Shown here one piece after another: positions 59,513-64,000 of a DNA stretch of 64,000 nt. The notes beneath the pieces are model-generated. The model saw only the letters and a program-made list of their open reading frames with translations, was not told where the DNA came from and searched no databases. The translations under genes were made by a program, and so were the position numbers. This DNA comes from Moorella mulderi DSM 14980 (lineage in GTDB: Bacteria; Bacillota; DSM-521; Neomoorellales; Neomoorellaceae). How positions within the stretch are numbered: position 1 is the first letter of the stretch; each line of letters starts with the position of its first letter. The stretch spans positions 248,001 through 312,000 of the forward strand of contig NZ_LTBC01000002.1 of the NCBI RefSeq assembly GCF_001594015.1, written 5' to 3'.

Positions 59513-60718
59513 CTAAAAATCAATAAAAACCATTTCTGGTTGGGCAAGGACTTTTAAATCCTCCAGGGGGTTACCCCGGACGGCAATCAGGCAGGGCCGG
59601 TAGCCGGGTTTTACCTGCCCCAGTTCCCCGCCCAGGCCCAGGGCGGCTGCAGCTGTAACCGTAGCCGCCCGGAGGATAGCCACCGCCGGGACGCCGGCCC
59701 GGTGCCAGTACAGCAGTTCGTCCAGATAAGATTCCCCGTGGTAGACACCGGGGGCACCGGCATCGGTACCTACGACCAACTTCACCCCAAGCTGGTAAGC
59801 CCGGGCAATCATCTGCTGCTGGGATTCCTGGGTCCGGCGAATAATATCCCTTTCCCCTTCCGGGTAGTCATCCCTTTTTGTGGTAAGCAGGCGATTGGCT
59901 ATAGCGGCGACAGTCGGTACCCAGTATGTACCCCTGGCAGCCATGGTTTCCAGCTGGGCCGTGGTGAGAAAATAGCCGTGTTCGATACTATCCACCCCGG
60001 CGGCCAGGGCCAGGTCCACGCCGGCGGCCGAGTTGACATGGACCATCACCGGCCGCCCGGCCGCATGGGCCGCCTTTACGGCGGTAGCCAGTTCGGCAGC
60101 ATCAAATTCCAAACTGCCCACCTCCCCGTAACGACGGAAGGTAACCAGGCCGGACACCACAACTTTCACCTGGTCGACATTCCGGTTTACCAGGCCGGCA
60201 ATCAACTCCCTGATGGAAGCCGGGTCGGTGGTGCCGGGACCAAGGAAAGAACCGTATTTTCCTTTTTTCGTTACGGCCATCCCGGTGGCCACCACCCGGG
60301 GACCCGGGTATTTGCCAGTCCGGACCCATTCCCGCGCCTGGAGGTTGAGACCCTCCCGGTCGCCGCCGTCTCTTATAGCTACCAGGCCATGCTCCAGGGA
60401 TGCCCGCAGGGCCCGGGCCAGGGCCGCTTCCCTGGCCGGCGGGTCCTGCCAGCGGGCCAGGGAGGCCTGAAAATCGATGCCGTCCAGGGCCAGGTGGACG
60501 TGGGCGTCGATTAAGCCGGGTAAGACCGTCAATCCGGCAAGGTTGATCTGCCGGGCATTTTTTTCTGTAACGGCCGTTTCCTGTGGCCGTACAGCGGCGA
60601 TGCGGCCCTGGCGGATGCTGATAACTACTTGCTGCCGGCAATCCTCGCCCCGGCCGTCCCACAGGCTGCCGGCCAGGAGGTCCAGGTTTGTCTCCGGGTT
60701 AATATAGACGAGCTTCAT
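59513..60718 (-). CDS. Amidohydrolase (imidazolonepropionase-like family)
   Basis: A 401-residue amidohydrolase. Elements: LPGLIDAHVHLALDG (HxH), a carboxylated-Lys type region VDQVKVVVSG, MVHVNSAAGVDLALAAG, IEHGYFLT and LVVGTDAGAPGVYHGES. No signal peptide. Members act as prolidase-like peptidases or on cyclic amides; substrate not deducible. ATG 60718 follows GGGGGTG; a TTG at 60736 is an alternative. Confidence 0.88.
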   Translation of the reverse strand: MKLVYINPETNLDLLAGSLWDGRGEDCRQQVVISIRQGRIAAVRPQETAVTEKNARQINLAGLTVLPGLIDAHVHLALDGIDFQASLARWQDPPAREAALARALRASLEHGLVAIRDGGDREGLNLQAREWVRTGKYPGPRVVATGMAVTKKGKYGSFLGPGTTDPASIRELIAGLVNRNVDQVKVVVSGLVTFRRYGEVGSLEFDAAELATAVKAAHAAGRPVMVHVNSAAGVDLALAAGVDSIEHGYFLTTAQLETMAARGTYWVPTVAAIANRLLTTKRDDYPEGERDIIRRTQESQQQMIARAYQLGVKLVVGTDAGAPGVYHGESYLDELLYWHRAGVPAVAILRAATVTAAAALGLGGELGQVKPGYRPCLIAVRGNPLEDLKVLAQPEMVFIDF

Positions 60719-60736
60719 AGCTACACCCCCAAACAA

Positions 60737-61074
60737 TAACTATCCTACACCTTTAAAGGGGCAGGAGGCAAGGCAGTCCCGGAGAATCCAGAGCAGGCAG
60801 GTTGCTTCCAGGGTCTTAATAAAAATGCACTGCGCCAGAGCCGGCGCTTGCCTGCTGGCAGGATTCCCGGCATCAACGGCGAATAAATCTTCGTTATAAA
60901 AAATTCCCTGGTTTTCCTGGACCTCAAGACCCGCATCCTGGAGCAGATCCGGGAAGAGGGCCTGAAGGCGGCCGCCATGATGCCGGCCGGGTGCGGTTAA
61001 GAAGTCCCGTTCTGGGAGTTACCCCCGTGCGCCTCCCAGGCGGCTAGCCTAGAAATAAAGGATGGAGGTCAGCC
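60737..61074. other. Intergenic stretch with a possible coding remnant
   Basis: No intact gene seen. On the plus strand about 60889-61000 reads as a coding-like tail (LVFLDLKTRILEQIREEGLK, stop at 60998) with no start, perhaps the end of a lost gene. The methyltransferase ribosome site GGATGGAGG lies at about 61060-61068. Confidence 0.4.
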
Positions 61075-62592
61075 ATGGCTAACAGGCGCCTGCCCCCGCA
61101 AAGTTCTGCCCGGCTGGTCTGGGAGACAAAACCGGCGGGGGAACCACGGGCGGGTGAATTTATTTTCCGGGCGCAAGAGATGGTCATCCCCCAAGCAGGC
61201 CATGACGACATGCCTCAACAAGAAATCGCCGCGGGAAATCCAGATCTCAACCGTCTTATTTACGGTGACAACCTCCAGGCCATGCTCGCCCTCCTGGCCG
61301 AAGGGTATGAAGGTAAAATTAACTTGATATACATCGATCCTCCTTTTTTCAGCCAGGCCAATTACAGCTACCGGGTTCCCATTTCCGGCGCGTCAGCCGG
61401 TCTGGAAGTCCCGGTAATCGAACGCCCGGCCTACCAGGATACCTGGGCCGGGGGTATAGATGCCTACCTGGATATGCTCTACCCCCGCCTCCAGCTCATG
61501 AAAAAGCTGCTGGCGCCGGACGGCAGCATCTATGTCCACCTGGACGCCAGCATCAGTCATTATATAAAGGTTATTATGGATGAGATCTTCGGCCCGGGCT
61601 CCTTCCAGCGGGAGATTATCTGGCGGATTGGCTGGATTTCCGGGTACAAGAGTGCTGTGCGCAACTGGGTCCGCAATCACGACACCCTGCTTTTCTACGT
61701 CAAAAACCCAGGGAAGTTTACCTTTAACAAAGAATACATACCCTACCCACCTGGTTACCGGCGCCGCGGTGGCCAGGAAACAACTGGGAAAGGCTATCCC
61801 ATAGAAGATGTATGGAACGCTAACCCCTTTGAATTTCAACTGAAAGGGGAAGGGAGCCTGGATTCTATCCAGATCAAAAGCTTCTCCAGGGAAAAGACCG
61901 GCTATGCCACCCAGAAAAATAAAAGCCTCCTGCGGCGCATCATCAAGGCTTCATCCAATCCTGGGGACCTGGTGGCTGATTTCTTCTGCGGTTCCGGTAC
62001 CACCCTGGTGGTGGCTGAAGAGTTAGGACGGCGCTGGTTGGGCTGCGAGCTGGGCCAGGTGGGAATCCAGGTTACGCGCAAGCGCCTGGTAGCGGAAGAG
62101 GCCAGCCCTTTTCTTATTGAAACTATCAGGCCGGCCCGGGCTGATAGCAATTTGCTGTCACCCGTCTTCCCTGCCGTATCTGCAGGCGTAACTGCATCAG
62201 ACAGAAGACCACATCTGAGCTTAAGCAAACCCGCGGTAACCAGGCTGGCCAATGGACAGGTGCAAATAACTGTAGGCCTGGAGGGTTATGCCCTGCCTGG
62301 AGGGTCGGATAACCATGCATATTTTAAGAAGGGCCAGTGGGAAGCTTTAATGGCTAAAGCGCGAGAGAACTTTGCCTTCCTTATCGATTATTGGGCCGTT
62401 GACTGGAATTACGACGGCCAGGTTTTTAAAAGCCAGTGGCAGGCCTGGAGGGATTACGGCAAAAATGAACAAAACATACCTGTCCGGGCTACGGCCATCC
62501 TGGAGCCTGAGCTATCAAGAACCATTGCAGTTCAAGTAATTGATGTCCTGGGAAATGAGGTTATTGCTATTGCGACAGTAACTCAAACATAA
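61075..62592 (+). CDS. Orphan DNA methyltransferase, beta class (N4/N6)
   Basis: A 505-residue SAM-dependent DNA methyltransferase. The catalytic motif IYIDPPFFSQANY comes before the SAM motif VADFFCGSGTTLVVAEELG, the beta-class order shared by type III Mod and many type II N4/N6 enzymes. A target-recognition region lies between (residues 175-275). After residue 345 comes a C-terminal extension (HLSLSKPAVTRLANGQVQITV onward) that I do not recognise. No restriction enzyme gene is adjacent, so it may be a solitary regulator-type methylase or a remnant of a split system. Confidence 0.9.
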   Translation: MANRRLPPQSSARLVWETKPAGEPRAGEFIFRAQEMVIPQAGHDDMPQQEIAAGNPDLNRLIYGDNLQAMLALLAEGYEGKINLIYIDPPFFSQANYSYRVPISGASAGLEVPVIERPAYQDTWAGGIDAYLDMLYPRLQLMKKLLAPDGSIYVHLDASISHYIKVIMDEIFGPGSFQREIIWRIGWISGYKSAVRNWVRNHDTLLFYVKNPGKFTFNKEYIPYPPGYRRRGGQETTGKGYPIEDVWNANPFEFQLKGEGSLDSIQIKSFSREKTGYATQKNKSLLRRIIKASSNPGDLVADFFCGSGTTLVVAEELGRRWLGCELGQVGIQVTRKRLVAEEASPFLIETIRPARADSNLLSPVFPAVSAGVTASDRRPHLSLSKPAVTRLANGQVQITVGLEGYALPGGSDNHAYFKKGQWEALMAKARENFAFLIDYWAVDWNYDGQVFKSQWQAWRDYGKNEQNIPVRATAILEPELSRTIAVQVIDVLGNEVIAIATVTQT

Positions 62593-62598
62593 ACAAAC

Positions 62599-62631
62599 AA
62601 AAAAGCCTCCGGGATAATCCCCGGAAGCCTT
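62599..62631 (-). terminator. Terminator of the tRNA pair
   Basis: Core stem TCCGGG / CCCGGA (62608-62613, 62620-62625), extended by GC pairs. On the minus strand it exits into a T-run (A-run at 62599-62604 on the plus strand). It may also serve the convergent methyltransferase. Confidence 0.65.
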
Positions 62632-62638
62632 GAAATTC

Positions 62639-62714
<76 letters not shown>

Positions 62715-62723
62715 ACAAAACGC

Positions 62724-62801
62724 TGGTCGGGATGACAGGATTTGAACCTGCGACCCCCTGCTCCCAAAGCAGGTGCTCTAGCCAAACTGAGCTACATCCC
62801 G
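62724..62801 (-). tRNA. tRNA-Pro (anticodon TGG)
   Basis: Acceptor CGGGATG / CATCCCG with encoded CCA, anticodon stem CCTGC / GCAGG with loop TTTGGGA (TGG), T-arm GCAGGTTCAAATCCTGT. It lies nine bases upstream of tRNA-Thr in one transcript. Confidence 0.97.
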
Positions 62802-62845
62802 GCAGCATTCATATTTTAACATGCCTGCGTCCGGCAGGCAATACC

Positions 62846-64000
62846 TTAGTGACCGGCCGGGGGTAAATTATCGCTCCTTACCAGGGAGGCCATGGCACCG
62901 GCGGCAGCCAAGCAAGCACCAACTAGGAAGGCGGCCTTTAACCCGGCCATAAAAGCCATGGTTGTGCCGGCAGGTCCCAGGAGAGCCAGTTTGGTCGCCC
63001 GTTGCCAGGTAAAGACGCCGCTGCTAACGGCTATCCCCAGCACCATACCTACATTGCGGACCGTAGCCAGGACGCCGGAGCCAATACCCAGCCGGTGGCG
63101 GGGGACACTGCCCATCACGGCGCTATTATTGGGGGATTGGAAGATACCCGTGCCAAAACCAAAGAGGCATAAGCGCCAGATAATATCCAGGACCTGGGAA
63201 GTAACTTTTAAACCGGCCATCAGGAAAAGGGTCATACTGACGATAGCCTGCCCCGTAAAGGCCAGCCAGCGCGTCCCCAGGCGGTCCGATAAGGCCCCGC
63301 TAACAGGGGCGATTAAGAGAGTCACCAGGGGAGAAGCCGTTAAAATTAAACCGGCCTGCCCGGGAGTGTAGTTCAATATTTGTTGCAGGTAAAAAGGGAT
63401 CAAAAAAATCATGGCATACTGGGACATAAAGTTCATCAGGGCCGCAAAGTTGGCCGCAGTAAACACCTTATTATGGAACAGGGTTAAATCCAGCATGGGT
63501 TGTTCAACCCGGCGCTCCCAGCGGATAAAGGCCCAGGCACCAACTAAAAACACCAAACCCAGTATTAAGGTGACCGGTGAAGTCCAGCCCCATTCTTCAC
63601 CATAACTGCCGGCCAGCAGGAAAGCGCTCAAAGAGAAAAAACCTAGGGCCGCACCGGTTAAATCAAACCGCTGCGGTTGCAAATCTTTCGTCGCTGGTAC
63701 TACCTGCCGGCACAAGATATAACTAAGGATACCAATGGGAATATTAATGATAAAGATGGCTTGCCACCCGGCTACCGTGACTAGCAAACCGCCCAGGGTC
63801 GGTCCCAGGGCCAGGCCGGTGGCAATAATCATACCGTTGGTCCCCAGGGCGCGCCCGCGTTCGTAAGGTGGGAAAACTGAGGTTATAATGGCTGGCCCCA
63901 TGGCCATAAACATCCCGGCACCAATGGCCTGGATGGCGCGAAAGGCAATTAAGATCCATATATTGGGGGCCAGGGCGCAGATTCCGGAAGCTACAGTAAA
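62846..64000 (-). CDS. MFS transporter, DHA2 (EmrB/QacA) type, 5' end beyond window
   Basis: The frame is open to the window edge, so the first two or so membrane spans are missing. Visible parts: IAFRAIQAIGAGMFMAMGPAIITSVFP and ERGRALGTNGMIIATGLALGPTLGGLL (motif C type), then the 14-span layout with a central extra pair, and SPNNSAVMGSVPRHRLGIGSGVLATVRNVG near the end. Members export drugs or metabolites by proton antiport. The substrate is unknown. Confidence 0.9.
   Translation of the reverse strand, partial: FTVASGICALAPNIWILIAFRAIQAIGAGMFMAMGPAIITSVFPPYERGRALGTNGMIIATGLALGPTLGGLLVTVAGWQAIFIINIPIGILSYILCRQVVPATKDLQPQRFDLTGAALGFFSLSAFLLAGSYGEEWGWTSPVTLILGLVFLVGAWAFIRWERRVEQPMLDLTLFHNKVFTAANFAALMNFMSQYAMIFLIPFYLQQILNYTPGQAGLILTASPLVTLLIAPVSGALSDRLGTRWLAFTGQAIVSMTLFLMAGLKVTSQVLDIIWRLCLFGFGTGIFQSPNNSAVMGSVPRHRLGIGSGVLATVRNVGMVLGIAVSSGVFTWQRATKLALLGPAGTTMAFMAGLKAAFLVGACLAAAGAMASLVRSDNLPPAGH

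Noticed and set aside
59702-60514. Plus-strand 270-codon frame opposite the amidohydrolase
   Set aside because: Shadow of a well-supported minus-strand enzyme; the translation is low-complexity GC-driven sequence.
60745-60978. Minus-strand 77-codon frame upstream of the amidohydrolase
   Set aside because: Arg/Ser-rich shadow-like composition without start signals; the plus strand there looks more coding-like.

Overview
The window looks like a chromosomal piece of an anaerobic, moderately GC-rich Firmicute of the Clostridia, most probably a Moorella-type thermophilic acetogen. This is inferred, not proven. The evidence is strong GGAGG-type ribosome sites, frequent TTG/GTG starts, a siroheme-dependent (Ahb) heme pathway next to a cobalt/cobalamin uptake locus, PPi-type phosphofructokinase, and T-box-free, riboswitch-led operons.

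Layout. 1-8 kb: housekeeping and small proteins (M55 D-aminopeptidase, DUF302, ComEC-like hydrolase with DUF3006, gamma-glutamyltransferase, O-antigen-ligase/TPR protein). 8-19 kb: one tight tetrapyrrole operon running polyprenyl synthase, sirC, hemA, hemC, cobA-hemD, ahbC, hemB, ahbD, ahbA, ahbB, hemL, closed by a strong terminator. It carries the C5 route from glutamyl-tRNA to uroporphyrinogen III, then siroheme and heme by the alternative route; only the siroheme ferrochelatase is not evident. 19-24 kb: decayed molybdopterin oxidoreductase, AzlCD exporter, two small acidic proteins, an FtsA-like protein with beta-grasp-like repeats, tRNA-Leu. 24-31 kb: half-size ChrA, a radical-SAM/PDZ protein, a 45-residue small protein, PPi-PFK, QueT, an arginase-family gene broken by one amber codon, M48 protease.

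31-33 kb holds an eroded SOS locus: a frameshifted Y-family polymerase with its SOS box and a gutted lexA. 33-37 kb is an AtuA/DUF4387/sodium-symporter operon divergent from a GntR-UTRA regulator, with shared GTTATAAC-type sites. 37-44 kb is a peptide-type ABC transporter operon flanked by a truncated and an intact class-I-glutaminase-like (C26) hydrolase; its binding protein is arranged as a circular permutation of the family 5 fold. 44-49.8 kb is a scrapyard of broken transposases, a decayed TRAP permease and a second dinB fragment.

49.8-53.5 kb: a guanine-type purine riboswitch, with geometry predicting gene activation by ligand, leads a split xanthine-dehydrogenase-type molybdenum subunit pair and an amidohydrolase: a plausible purine catabolic operon. 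53.6-57.8 kb: cobalamin riboswitch, cobK/cbiJ and the cobalt ECF transporter cbiMNQO. 57.8-64 kb: membrane protein, plsY, acylphosphatase, amidohydrolase, orphan beta-class DNA methyltransferase, tRNA-Thr and tRNA-Pro, and an MFS exporter running off the window end.

No CRISPR array, rRNA, replication origin or prophage was seen. The strongest leads for something undescribed are the permuted binding protein with its hydrolase operon, the ON-type guanine riboswitch over a split hydroxylase, and the radical-SAM/PDZ protein.
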